51,688 nt of DNA from Bog-473 sp036489775 (lineage in GTDB: Bacteria; Actinomycetota; Acidimicrobiia; Acidimicrobiales; RAAP-2). The DNA is taken from the NCBI GenBank assembly GCA_036489775.1, contig DASXFC010000043.1, positions 1-51,688 of the forward strand, written 5' to 3'. This document shows, piece after piece, positions 16,180-27,216 of this stretch; positions within the stretch are counted from its first letter, which is position 1, and every line of letters starts with the position of its first letter. The position numbers and the translations under genes are program-made. Under the pieces are notes generated by a model, which did not search any database, was not told where the DNA came from, and saw only the letters and a program-made list of their open reading frames with translations.

Positions 16180-17327
16180 CGCAGTCGCCGCCTCGCACTC
16201 ACACTCAACGCCAACCCACAGGCGGCGAAGAAGACCAGGACCGCCGTGCCCCCGTAGCTCACGAACGGCAACGGAATCCCGGTGATCGGCATGATCCCCA
16301 TTGTCATGCCGACGTTCTGGAAGGTCGAGAAAGCGACGAACGTGAACAACCCGACGCAGATCAGCCGTCCGAAGGTGTCACGGGACCGGGTCCCCGCCCG
16401 CCAGATGCGCCCGGCAATCACGCCCAGGAGGACCAGCAGACCGACCCCGCCGAAGAAGCCGAGTTGCTCACCCACTGCGGTGAAAATGAAGTCGGTCTGT
16501 TGCTCGGGCACGTAACCAAGATTCGTCTGCGCCCCGTGTCCGATCCCCGACCCGAACAAACCGCCCGACCCGATGGCGTCCTTGGACTGGTTCGTGGTGT
16601 AGATGGCCTCCTGCACGTACTGGTTCTTCGAGGTGCTGTTCGGGTTCAGGAATGTCGTCAGCCGGGCGATTTGGTAGTGGTGCAGGATGCCGCTCTCCAC
16701 CGCCACCAGCGCGAACAGCACCGTGCCAGCCAGCAACATCACCAGAATGCGGATGGGCAACCCGGCCACCGCCAGCATGACCAACAGGACGATCAACATG
16801 ATCATGGCCGTCCCGAGGTCGGGTTGAAGCAGCACTAACACGATCGGGATCCCCGCCATGATCAGCAACCGGAACACGTCGCGCCAGGCCAGCCCGTCCT
16901 CGGAGCGTTTGTCGCAGTACGACGCGATGGCCAGGACCAGCGCGATGACCGCGAACTCCGACGGCTGCAACTGCAAAGGGCCCAGGGTGAACCAGCGCGC
17001 CGCGCCCTCCGCACTCGACCCCACCGCGAAGACGGCGAGCAGCGACAGGATGATCAGCCCGTACAGCAGGTTGGCGATCGGTTCGAAGCGCCGGTAGTCG
17101 AACAGCGCCAGCCCCACCATCACGATGACGCCCAGCACCACGAAGAGCGCCTGCTTCTTCAGGAACTCCTTGGGGTCGGACCCGTCGGCCAGCAGGGACC
17201 CCCGGGTCGCCGTGTACACCATGATGACGCCGATGACCGACACCACCAGCGTGGCCACCACCAACAAGACGTCGAACAACGGCACTCGGCGCCGTTCCAG
17301 GGCGGATGGTCGGCTGGTCAGTGTCAT
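16176..17327 (-). CDS. rodA: Rod-shape SEDS glycosyltransferase RodA
   Basis: Second SEDS family member in the window, 383 residues, closer to classical RodA than the gene at 14125. Motifs: LQLQPSEFAVIALVLA, the catalytic-Asp loop LLQPDLGTAMIM, GLFGSGIGHGAQTNLGYVPEQQTDFIFTAVGEQ split across a large extracellular loop, and ITGIPLPFVSYGGTA near the end. ATG at 17327 was chosen because similarity begins there; the frame is open further but that part reads as non-coding. It is divergent from the MscS gene (30-bp gap) and couples to the DUF151 gene by an ATGA overlap. Confidence 0.95.
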   Translation of the reverse strand: MTLTSRPSALERRRVPLFDVLLVVATLVVSVIGVIMVYTATRGSLLADGSDPKEFLKKQALFVVLGVIVMVGLALFDYRRFEPIANLLYGLIILSLLAVFAVGSSAEGAARWFTLGPLQLQPSEFAVIALVLAIASYCDKRSEDGLAWRDVFRLLIMAGIPIVLVLLQPDLGTAMIMLIVLLVMLAVAGLPIRILVMLLAGTVLFALVAVESGILHHYQIARLTTFLNPNSTSKNQYVQEAIYTTNQSKDAIGSGGLFGSGIGHGAQTNLGYVPEQQTDFIFTAVGEQLGFFGGVGLLVLLGVIAGRIWRAGTRSRDTFGRLICVGLFTFVAFSTFQNVGMTMGIMPITGIPLPFVSYGGTAVLVFFAACGLALSVSARRRLR

Positions 17328-17357
17328 AGGGGGCTTCGGGCGGACAGAATACCGGGC

Positions 17358-18284
17358 GTGACCCCTGACCCTGGAGCGCCGCTCGCCATCCTCGCTACCA
17401 GCGTTGACCAGGGCGGGAGCTGGCTCTACGAATTGCTGACCAAGTTCGGCGTCAGCGACGGCTCGGCCAAAACCGTCACCGATCTGATCGTCCGGCCGGT
17501 CGAAGTCGTCCTGGTCGCCCTGGTGGCCATGCTGATCGCTCGATACGGCGCCAAGCTCATCCGTCGCTTCCTCCGCCGCCTGGCTGACCAGGCCGCCGCC
17601 CGCAGCGGGTCCTCCCGAGCCGGGGCGCGGGTGACGACCATGTCGGGCCTGGTCGCCAACGTCTGGCGCTTCTTCGTGTTCGCCATCGCGCTGGCCACGA
17701 TCCTGGGGATGCTGGGCCTGAACCTCACGCCCCTGTTGGCCAGCGCCACCATCATCGGCGCCACCCTCGGCTTCGGCGCTCAGCAACTCATCCGGGACTA
17801 CTTCTCTGGCTTCCTCATCACGGTCGAGGATCAGTTCTCGGTGGGCGAAACGATCGTGGTCGGCGAGACGAGCGGCGTGGTCGAGGACGTCTCCATGCGT
17901 GTCACCAAAGTCCGGGGCAGCGACGGCACGCTTTACTTCATCCCCAATGGTGACATTCGACTGCTGGCCAACACCTCACGGGGCTGGTCGCGCGCTTCGG
18001 TCGACCTGATACTCCCGGCTGCAGCAGCGGCTGACCTCGACGACGTGCGTCGCATCACCGAGGAGGCAGCACATCGGGTGGCCCAACGACCTGAATTCGC
18101 CGAGCGCATCACCGAGCCGCGCCTGCTGGTCGGCGTGGTCAGTACCGACGCCACCACCATGACCCTCCGCGTCACCCTGCACACGGTCCCGTCCCTGCGC
18201 GACCCGTTGACCCGTGCGCTGCGGGAAGAGGCCATCGCCGACCTGGCCCGCGCCGGCTACCTGGCCGACACCACTGGCACTTGA
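17358..18284 (+). CDS. Small-conductance mechanosensitive channel (MscS family)
   Basis: Releases solutes on osmotic downshock. The 308 residues contain three to four hydrophobic segments. The pore-lining helix region is TPLLASATIIGATLGFGAQQLIRDYFSG, followed by the beta domain (FSVGETIVVGETSGVVEDVSMRVTKVR) and FIPNGDIRLLANTSRGWSR. The C-terminal alpha/beta domain ends at about residue 300. Start is GTG at 17358, leaving only 30 bp to the divergent rodA start. Confidence 0.94.
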   Translation: MTPDPGAPLAILATSVDQGGSWLYELLTKFGVSDGSAKTVTDLIVRPVEVVLVALVAMLIARYGAKLIRRFLRRLADQAAARSGSSRAGARVTTMSGLVANVWRFFVFAIALATILGMLGLNLTPLLASATIIGATLGFGAQQLIRDYFSGFLITVEDQFSVGETIVVGETSGVVEDVSMRVTKVRGSDGTLYFIPNGDIRLLANTSRGWSRASVDLILPAAAAADLDDVRRITEEAAHRVAQRPEFAERITEPRLLVGVVSTDATTMTLRVTLHTVPSLRDPLTRALREEAIADLARAGYLADTTGT

Positions 18285-18285
18285 A

Positions 18286-18320
18286 GCTGGCGGCTGGCGG
18301 CTGGCGGCTGGCGGCTGGCG
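18286..18320 (+). repeat. Perfect 7-bp tandem repeat (gctggcg), five copies
   Basis: Five identical units run from 18286 to 18320, starting one base after the MscS stop. The repeat stands in the 125-bp gap before the oxygenase gene. A heptamer array can expand or contract by slippage. Confidence 0.9.
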
Positions 18321-18390
18321 GAGGGTTCTTCGTCCCCATGTCCCCGGCTGCCGTCCCCATCCCTAGCTTGCCGTCCCTGATTGGGGGCGT

Positions 18391-18410
18391 TGGTACTATA
18401 TTCATACTTA
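18391..18410 (+). promoter_or_regulatory. AT-rich promoter/operator candidate upstream of the MpaB-type gene
   Basis: A 20-bp AT-rich patch in otherwise GC-rich DNA sits immediately before the ATG at 18410. It contains -10-like hexamers (tactat 18394-18399, tatatt 18397-18402) and an imperfect palindrome with outer arms GTA (18393-18395) and TAC (18405-18407). No consensus -35 is visible. A near-leaderless transcript controlled by the downstream TetR protein is possible. Confidence 0.3.
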
Positions 18411-19294
18411 TGTCCCACACCCTAGAACGGGTTCCGGCTGAGCGCCGAGACCTGGGACCCGACTCCCTGCTCTGGCGCTGGGCCGGCGATACCCGGATCG
18501 CCTTCATGGGTGGCACCATCGGCCTGCTCCAACTGATGCACCCTGCCATCGGGGCCGGGGTCCTCCAGCACTCCGATTTCTTCGGCGACCCCTATGGCCG
18601 GGTGTTCCGCTCGCTGCCTCGGATCCTGGGTGTGGTCTACGACGGGCCCGACGCCGAGAGCACCGGCAGAGAGGTGCGCAGCTTCCACAAGCCGATCACC
18701 GGCATCGACGACCACGGTCGCAAGTACCACGCCCTCGATCCAGCCACCTTCTGGTGGGCCCACGCCACGTTTCAGTTCATGGCCGAACAGGTGGCGGACC
18801 GCTTCGACAGACACCGCGTGACCAAAGAGGAACGCGAAGATCTCTACCTCGACGGCGTGGAGTGGTATCGCCGCTATGGCGTGAGCGATCGTGCCGTCCC
18901 CCTCACTCGGGCTGACTTCCAGCGCGAGTGGGACCGGGTGTGCGCCGAGGAACTCGAGATGAACGACGCGGTCGAGTTCGTACTCGGCCTGCTGCGCAAA
19001 CCCGAACCCCTCCAGTTCGTCGGTCCCATGGCGCTCCTCAACCCGGTCATGTCCCTCCCGACCACCAAGTTCGTCACGGCACGGGCGGTGCGCTTGTCAG
19101 CGATCGGAGGACTGCCGCCCATCGTGCGGGAACGTTTCGGCATTCTCTGGAGCCGTCAAGAGCAGATGGAACTCGAGGCACTGCAGCTGATGGTGGCCCA
19201 TGGCTGGCGCGTGGTCCCGTCGGCCGTCCGTTGGCAACCCCGTGCCCTCGAGGGCTGGAAGCGGGTCAAGGCTGAACGACGGGCGGCGGCCTGA
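18410..19294 (+). CDS. MpaB-type oxygenase (DUF2236)
   Basis: 294-residue protein of the DUF2236 group, which includes latex-clearing protein and MpaB-type haem oxygenases. Landmarks are RIAFMGGTIGLLQLMHPAIG near the N-terminus, with a conserved His, HSDFFGDPYGRVFRSL, a second His-containing segment SFHKPITGIDDHGRKYHAL, and PATFWWAHATFQF. Mutual conservation of these histidines is the family mark. The ATG at 18410 was chosen at the point where similarity begins. It is the first gene of a three-gene set (1-bp TGATG overlap with a TetR gene). The substrate is unknown. Confidence 0.87.
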   Translation: MSHTLERVPAERRDLGPDSLLWRWAGDTRIAFMGGTIGLLQLMHPAIGAGVLQHSDFFGDPYGRVFRSLPRILGVVYDGPDAESTGREVRSFHKPITGIDDHGRKYHALDPATFWWAHATFQFMAEQVADRFDRHRVTKEEREDLYLDGVEWYRRYGVSDRAVPLTRADFQREWDRVCAEELEMNDAVEFVLGLLRKPEPLQFVGPMALLNPVMSLPTTKFVTARAVRLSAIGGLPPIVRERFGILWSRQEQMELEALQLMVAHGWRVVPSAVRWQPRALEGWKRVKAERRAAA

Positions 19295-19944
19295 TGGCAC
19301 GCCGCAAACCATCGGTCGAGGTGGCGTCGCTGATGGCTAGCGTGGCCGGTGCGTCGGCCGACGTCGAAGAGGATGAGGTCACGACCCGCCTGCTCGAAAG
19401 TGGCGCGAGTCTCATGTCCGAATACGGGCTCCATCGCTGGAGCATGGACGACGTAGCCGACCGGGCGGGAGTCGGCCGGACCAGCGTCTACCGGAAGTTC
19501 GCCAGCCGCGACCAACTGGTGCATGCCGTGCTGGCTCGAGAGCTCTACCAAGTCTTCCGAGCGGTCACTGAAACCGCGGCACAGTACGACAACCTCGAGG
19601 ACAAGTTCGTCGAGGGCGCGCTGGTGGCGCTCGACGCCGTCGACGGCTCGCTGGTCACCGCCCTGCTCGATTCGGATCCCACTACCTTCTTGCCGTTCCT
19701 CACCACCGAGGCCGCTCCTCTGATCGCCCTCGGACGGGACCTCATGGTCTCCCAAGCCCATGCCCTTGGCGCCGAGATCGATCCGCAGTTGGCGGCCGAA
19801 TTGGCGGAATTGGCAGCTCGCCTGGCCGTGTCCTTCCTGCTGACCCGCCAGACCGTCTTCCCGATCGACGATAAGGACGCGGCTCGGCGGTCGTTGCGAA
19901 GGGTCCTGGTGCCGATGCTCGCCCCGTTCACGACCCCGGCATGA
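19294..19944 (+). CDS. TetR-family transcriptional regulator
   Basis: 216 residues. The N-terminal helix-turn-helix is typical: WSMDDVADRAGVGRTSVYRKFASRDQLVHAVL (about 49-80, here broken by a turn at GVGRTS). The ligand-binding half is helical and unassigned. It overlaps the oxygenase stop by one base and the ABC1-kinase start by ATGA. It therefore probably represses its own operon, perhaps through the AT-rich palindrome at 18393-18407. The ligand is unknown. Confidence 0.93.
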   Translation: MARRKPSVEVASLMASVAGASADVEEDEVTTRLLESGASLMSEYGLHRWSMDDVADRAGVGRTSVYRKFASRDQLVHAVLARELYQVFRAVTETAAQYDNLEDKFVEGALVALDAVDGSLVTALLDSDPTTFLPFLTTEAAPLIALGRDLMVSQAHALGAEIDPQLAAELAELAARLAVSFLLTRQTVFPIDDKDAARRSLRRVLVPMLAPFTTPA

Positions 19945-21341
19945 TCATCGACGTGGTCGGTCCCTATGCCGGCGGTCCGCCACCCGGCGCACTCGAGGTC
20001 GACACCCCGCCCCTTTCCGGCTTCGGAGCCAAGGAAGCGCTTCGCCTCATTGAGATCGTGGTCTCGGTCACGGTGTCGGTGACGGCGGGAGTCCTGGGAC
20101 GGGTGATCAAAGGGCGCGACCGCTCGTGGGGTCAGGCCGCAGCCGAAGGGCTGGTCCGCGGTTTCGAACGGCTCGGACCGACCTTCGTGAAGCTCGGTCA
20201 GATCATCGCCTCGTCTCCCGGCATCTTCCCGGCGTGGTTGGCCGATGCCTGCTTGCGCTGCCTGCACCAGGTAGCTCCGTTCACTCCCGAACAGGTACAC
20301 CGGGTCATCGAGGAAGATCTCGGGCACCCGGCCGCTGACCTCTTTGCCGAGTTCGACGACCGCCCGCTCTCCGCGGCGTCCATCGCCCAGGTGCACGCAT
20401 GCGTACTGGCCGACGGCCGATCGGCCGTGGTCAAGGTGCAGCGCCCTGAGATCGCTCGCCGCATGCACAGCGATCTGCGCATCCTGCACCTGCTGGCTCG
20501 GGCCGCCAACCACATCGAAGTGGGTCGCAAACTCAATGCGCCCGACATCATCGCCGACCTGAACCAGGTCACCCACGAAGAGCTGAACTTCGCACTCGAA
20601 GCCGATCGGCAGAGCCGTTTCCGAGGCAACATCGGCGCCTTCGGCGACAACGAAATGATTACGGCTCCCGAGGTCTACTGGGAGCACTGCGGCCCCCGAG
20701 TCATCTGCATGGAACGCCTCTTCGGCATCCCGATGGACCACTTCGACGAGATCCGGGCCCGGGGCATCGACGGTGAGCTGATCCTGCGGCGCGGGGCCAA
20801 GGCGTGGCTGGAGTCGGTCCTGGTCCATGGCCCCTTCCACGGGGACATGCACGCCGGGAACGTCTGGGTCCTCGATGACGGACGCACCGCCTTCTTGGAC
20901 TTCGGGATCATGGGCGAGCTGGACCCCGAGTGGCGCTCCCTGGCCGCCGATCTGCTCAGGACCTTCATGCTCGATGCGAACTACGCCCGGATCATTGCCG
21001 GCGCCCGGGCCATCGGTCTGATCCCGCCCGAGGTGCCCGGGACCGATGAAGAGCTCGGCCTGCAGTTACAACTGGTGCTGGAACCGCTGGCCCAGCAAGC
21101 CGCCGGCCAGGTCAATCTGGGCGACCTGGTCCAGAGTGCGTTGACGCTGCTCGGCCAGTTCGGCACCGTCGCTCCGCGCCAACTCGTGCTGGTGGCCAAG
21201 CAATTCCTCTACCTGGAGCGCTACGTCAAAGCGCTGGCTCCGGACTACATCATGATCACCGACGTCCTCATGCTGAAGAACGTCTTTCCCGAGGAAGCCG
21301 CCGCCAAGGCCCTCGAACTCGGCGTTGCCCTGGCCGCCTGA
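19941..21341 (+). CDS. ABC1/AarF/UbiB-family atypical kinase
   Basis: 466 residues with the UbiB-family layout. An N-terminal KxGQ motif is present as FVKLGQIIASSPGIFP. The alanine-rich nucleotide-binding loop is PLSAASIAQVHAC, followed by VVKVQRP with the ATP-binding Lys and by EELNFALEADR. The catalytic loop is GPFHGDMHAGNVWVL, followed by FLDFGIMGEL as the metal-binding DFG. Members are ATPases or kinases linked to quinone and other isoprenoid lipid metabolism. It is the last gene of the oxygenase-TetR-kinase set. The partner process is not known. Confidence 0.9.
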   Translation: MIIDVVGPYAGGPPPGALEVDTPPLSGFGAKEALRLIEIVVSVTVSVTAGVLGRVIKGRDRSWGQAAAEGLVRGFERLGPTFVKLGQIIASSPGIFPAWLADACLRCLHQVAPFTPEQVHRVIEEDLGHPAADLFAEFDDRPLSAASIAQVHACVLADGRSAVVKVQRPEIARRMHSDLRILHLLARAANHIEVGRKLNAPDIIADLNQVTHEELNFALEADRQSRFRGNIGAFGDNEMITAPEVYWEHCGPRVICMERLFGIPMDHFDEIRARGIDGELILRRGAKAWLESVLVHGPFHGDMHAGNVWVLDDGRTAFLDFGIMGELDPEWRSLAADLLRTFMLDANYARIIAGARAIGLIPPEVPGTDEELGLQLQLVLEPLAQQAAGQVNLGDLVQSALTLLGQFGTVAPRQLVLVAKQFLYLERYVKALAPDYIMITDVLMLKNVFPEEAAAKALELGVALAA

Positions 21342-21504
21342 GCACATCGCTTAACGGCTGCAGGGCTTGATGACGGGCAGCGCTGGCGCCCGGCGTCACC
21401 CAGGTTGCCGGGCCCAAGAGCGACCCTTTGAGGCTCGAGAACATGCGTCGAGACACCTGATGGTTCACGCATTACCCCCCGCCGCGGATCTCCGGTTCTG
21501 CGCT

Positions 21505-21525
21505 CCCCGCAAACTGGTTGCGGGG
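21505..21525 (+). other. Perfect 8-bp hairpin in the leader of the STAS gene
   Basis: ccccgcaa (21505-21512) pairs exactly with ttgcgggg (21518-21525) around actgg. It lies about 90 bp before the STAS start within a 271-bp stretch (21342-21612) with no convincing gene, and may be a terminator for the ABC1-kinase operon or a leader structure. No T-run follows. Confidence 0.35.
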
Positions 21526-21612
21526 CATGAGGGATTCCACCTACGGTGCAAAGAACGCCGGGTTCAACAGGGTGCCCAGTGGAGATTCCGATATCTGGAG
21601 GTGGGTGGCACC

Positions 21613-21996
21613 GTGGACGGTCCAGCCAGTGCACTCGAGATTGAGGTTTCATCCGACGACCCGTCCGGCGCAGCCAACGTGATGGTCGACGGGGAACTCG
21701 ACGTGTCAAATGTCGATCGACTTTACGAGTGCGTCCGAAAGCTCATCCGTGAGGGACAGAGCAACATCGTCCTTAACCTCCGGAGGCTGCGCTACATGGA
21801 CTCCACCGGCATGGCGATCCTGGTGGCAGCACGCAAGCGGGCGGCGGATGTCGGTGGTCAATTCCGAGTCGAGGTGCAGCCCAACAGCATCGTTGCTCGG
21901 CTCCTCGAAATCAGCGGCCTCCTACGCATTCTGACGGAGGACCCGCAGGCCGCGACCGCGACCGCGACCGCGAAGAAAAAGCCCCTCACGGAGTGA
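21613..21996 (+). CDS. STAS-domain protein (anti-sigma factor antagonist type)
   Basis: About 127 residues. The STAS fold is clear: ANVMVDGELDVSNVDRLYECV, then IVLNLRRLRYMDSTGMAILVAA, where Ser in DSTG is the usual phosphorylation site, and LLRILTED. This resembles SpoIIAA/RsbV proteins that bind an anti-sigma kinase. No kinase or sigma factor gene is adjacent. GTG 21613, 12 bp after a GGAGG (21597-21601), was chosen; GTG 21601 is also possible. A longer frame back to 21367 has no family support. The C-terminus carries an Ala-Thr hexanucleotide repeat and a Lys run. Confidence 0.82.
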   Translation: MDGPASALEIEVSSDDPSGAANVMVDGELDVSNVDRLYECVRKLIREGQSNIVLNLRRLRYMDSTGMAILVAARKRAADVGGQFRVEVQPNSIVARLLEISGLLRILTEDPQAATATATAKKKPLTE

Positions 21997-22021
21997 GTTC
22001 CTCGGCCTAGGGCAGAGAAGG

Positions 22022-22897
22022 TCAGCTGGCGGTGACCGACTCCCACATGGCAGCCACCGGCGCCGGCTGTCCCGTCCACAACTCGATCTGGGCCGCGGCC
22101 TGATGCACCAACATGCCCAACCCGTCAACCGTCGTCACTCCCCGGGCCGACACCGCCGCCAACCACGGCGTCGGACGTGGCACGTAGACCAGATCGGCCG
22201 CCACCTGGCTGGGATGCAAGGAGTCGGGCGACACGAGCCAGCTCTCGCCATTGCCGTCGCCTCCACCGTCGGTCATCCCCACTGGTGTGGCATTCACCAC
22301 CAAGTCGGCGGCTGCCACGGCCGAATCGTCGCCCATTTCGGCCACCCGTCCCATCGACCCGGCCAGTGCGGCGGCTTCTTCAGCCCGCGACTCTGTCCGA
22401 TTCATGACAGCGACCTCAGACGCACCGGCATCGGCCAGGGCCAGCACCACGGCTCGGGCTGCCCCGCCGGCGCCGATCACCAGGCATCGGCGACCGGCCA
22501 CCGAGAAACCAGCCCCCCGTTCGAGTGAGGCCACGAAGCCCTGGCCGTCCGTGTTGGTGCCGAAGAGGACTCCATCGCGGTTGACCACGCAGTTGACCGC
22601 ATCGAGGCGGCGGGCCACGTCGCTGCATTCGTCCACCAGTCCGGCGACGTCGGCCTTGTGCGGCATCGTGACCGAGATCCCCCGCAAACGGGCCGAACGC
22701 ACCTCGTCCAGTGCCTCGCCGGCCCGTCCCGGCGGAATCTCGTAGGCAAACGATTGCCAGTCGCTCAGACCGAGCGCCCGGAAGGCAGCCTGGTGCAGCT
22801 CTGGCGACAACGAATGCGCGACCGGACTTCCGATCACGCCGACCAGGACAGCTCCGGGGCCCGCGGCGTCTCGCATGGCCTGAATGGGCGTCGCCAT
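22022..22897 (-). CDS. aroE: Shikimate dehydrogenase
   Basis: NADPH-dependent reduction of 3-dehydroshikimate, the fourth step of aromatic amino acid and chorismate synthesis. Substrate-binding motifs: GSPVAHSLSP, SVTMPHK (with the catalytic Lys) and NTDGQGF. The NADP-binding loop is VIGAGGAARAVVLAL followed by MNRTESRAEE, and the end carries VDGLGMLVHQAAAQ. The 291 residues and gene order (8 bp after mltG) are typical of actinobacteria. Its product feeds chorismate, the substrate of menF at 4186. Confidence 0.96.
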   Translation of the reverse strand: MATPIQAMRDAAGPGAVLVGVIGSPVAHSLSPELHQAAFRALGLSDWQSFAYEIPPGRAGEALDEVRSARLRGISVTMPHKADVAGLVDECSDVARRLDAVNCVVNRDGVLFGTNTDGQGFVASLERGAGFSVAGRRCLVIGAGGAARAVVLALADAGASEVAVMNRTESRAEEAAALAGSMGRVAEMGDDSAVAAADLVVNATPVGMTDGGGDGNGESWLVSPDSLHPSQVAADLVYVPRPTPWLAAVSARGVTTVDGLGMLVHQAAAQIELWTGQPAPVAAMWESVTAS

Positions 22898-22905
22898 CGA
22901 GCCGC

Positions 22906-24039
22906 CTATCCCAGCCCGCGGGACTGGGCCAGCTTCTCATTGGCCAGCTGCCCAGCGAAGGTGGACGAGAACGCCTCCGTGCCGTCCTTCTTCACCAGCT
23001 CGAAGTAGAGCCAGTCTCCCGCCGGCGGGTCGACCGCCGCTCGCAGGGCGTCGACCGATGGACTGCAGATCGGCGTCGGCGTCAGGCCAGCGTTGAGGTA
23101 AGTGTTGTAGGGAGAGTTGATCTGTTCGTCGGCCGGCGTGACCGGTCCCCCGTCCTGGCCTAACGCATAGAGCACGGTCGAGTCCATCTGCAGCGGCATA
23201 TCGGCCGCCAGACGGTTGTAGATCACCCGGGCCACGTCGGGCATGTTCGGGCTGATGTAGCCCTCCTTTTCGACGATGGAGGCAGCGGTCACCACCTGGT
23301 ACGGCGTCAGCCCTAGCACCGAGGCAGCTTGCGTGGTCAGGCCGGCCTGCGCCGCCTGCTGCTCGAAACGCGTCACCATCTGTTGAAGGATCTGCGAATC
23401 GGTCTCACCTGGCAGTACCAGATAGTTGCCGGTGCCGAGCAGCCCTTCGAGGTTGGTGGAGCCGGCCGGCGAGAACGAAGACGGCACCACGCCGCTGGCA
23501 GCCACTTTGGCGAACGAGCTGTTGGCATGACCGGGGAGATCATTAATGCGAGCCGCCACTTCGCTCAGCATGTATCCAGGTTCGACGGTGACCGGATAGA
23601 TGTTCGGCGCGCCGTCGAGGATGGCCCGGACCGAGCCGTAGGTCTGGTTCTCGTGCAGGGCATAGCCACCGGGGCTCACGGACAAGTTGCCGTCGAGCAC
23701 GTCGGAGAGCTTGAAGGCCCACGAGCTGGCTATGACGTGGTCCTTCTGCAGCTGTGAGATCACCGCCGAAGTGGACTCGCCCTCCTTGACGACCAGGACA
23801 ACCTGACGCCCCTGTGGACCGAGCGCGTTCGAGTTCAGCTGGTACCAGAGCGTGATGGCCAGCACGACCACAACGATCGGCACCGCGACCAACTTGACGG
23901 GCCGGGACCAGCGGCGGCGGCGGCGATGCGTGGCCACCCGCTGCATCGGCGGGACCGGGACACCTTCGAACAACCCGTCCTCCTCAGGGCCGCCGGCCCA
24001 GCCATTCCCGTCCCCGCCGTCTCCCCCGGTCACGGTCAC
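22906..24039 (-). CDS. mltG: Endolytic murein transglycosylase
   Basis: Cuts nascent glycan strands and so sets their length. The 377 residues have an Arg-rich cytoplasmic N-terminus, one membrane helix (about 48-66), a LysM-like segment, and a catalytic YceG domain with Glu257 in AASIVEKEG, followed by IYNRL, a PLQMDSTVLYALG stretch, NSPYNTY and the AGLTPTPICSP motif. It overlaps ruvX by GTGA. The partner synthases in this window are the two SEDS proteins. Confidence 0.95.
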   Translation of the reverse strand: MTVTGGDGGDGNGWAGGPEEDGLFEGVPVPPMQRVATHRRRRRWSRPVKLVAVPIVVVVLAITLWYQLNSNALGPQGRQVVLVVKEGESTSAVISQLQKDHVIASSWAFKLSDVLDGNLSVSPGGYALHENQTYGSVRAILDGAPNIYPVTVEPGYMLSEVAARINDLPGHANSSFAKVAASGVVPSSFSPAGSTNLEGLLGTGNYLVLPGETDSQILQQMVTRFEQQAAQAGLTTQAASVLGLTPYQVVTAASIVEKEGYISPNMPDVARVIYNRLAADMPLQMDSTVLYALGQDGGPVTPADEQINSPYNTYLNAGLTPTPICSPSVDALRAAVDPPAGDWLYFELVKKDGTEAFSSTFAGQLANEKLAQSRGLG

Positions 24040-24508
24040 CCCTGTTCCTTACCCTCGGTCCGGTCGAGCCACCCCTGCAAGAGCACCATGGCTGCCGCGC
24101 TGTCGATGACCGAGCGTGCGGCGCCCTTCTTCCGCCCGGCCGCCGTCAGGGAGCGCTGGGCCTCCACCGTGGTGAAGCGTTCGTCCGCCGTTTCCACCCT
24201 CACTCCGGTCGGCTCCAGTACCGCCCGGAGCTCCTCCACCTCGGCCGCCGCCGCCTGGGCCGCCGGCCCGCGGGCGCCCGACAGGCTGAGCGGCAGACCG
24301 ACCACGACGACTACCGCGCCTACCTCCTCCACCGCGGCGGCCACCGCGGCGTGATCCCGCCCGACATTCCCACTGCGCTCGACCACGCCCCACGGGCTGG
24401 CCAACATGCGCCCCGAGTCGCTGTAGGCCACGCCGATGCGGCGCTGACCAAGATCCAGCGCCAGCACCCGTCCGCGGCCCCGGTCGGCGAACGACCCGGG
24501 TTCACCAT

Positions 24509-24512
<4 letters not shown>
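24036..24512 (-). CDS. ruvX: Holliday junction resolvase-like protein RuvX (YqgF)
   Basis: 158 residues with the RNase H fold: first Asp in LALDLGQRRIGVAYSD, VVVVGLPLSLSG, the second acidic residue in ADERFTT and the last Asp in ARSVIDSAAAMVLLQGWL. The family acts in pre-16S rRNA 5' end maturation and may also process DNA junctions. It overlaps both neighbours (alaS and mltG) by GTGA quartets, forming a tightly coupled set. The start is GTG at 24512. Confidence 0.94.
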
Positions 24513-27115
<2,603 letters not shown>

Positions 27116-27216
27116 CCCAGCTTACGGTCCCACATGGGCCTTGCGGACCAGCTCCGGGCCACCTTCATCCGGCGCTGGAACCCCCTCGGACCTCAGCTTG
27201 ACCCACCTTGAAAGCC

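Noticed and set aside
17328..17786. Upstream extension of rodA to 17786
   Set aside because: It overlaps the divergent MscS gene on the opposite strand and has no membrane-protein pattern.
21367..21612. N-terminal extension of the STAS protein from ATG 21367
   Set aside because: The extra 82 residues have no STAS similarity and are Arg/His/Pro-rich. A GGAGG stands before GTG 21613.
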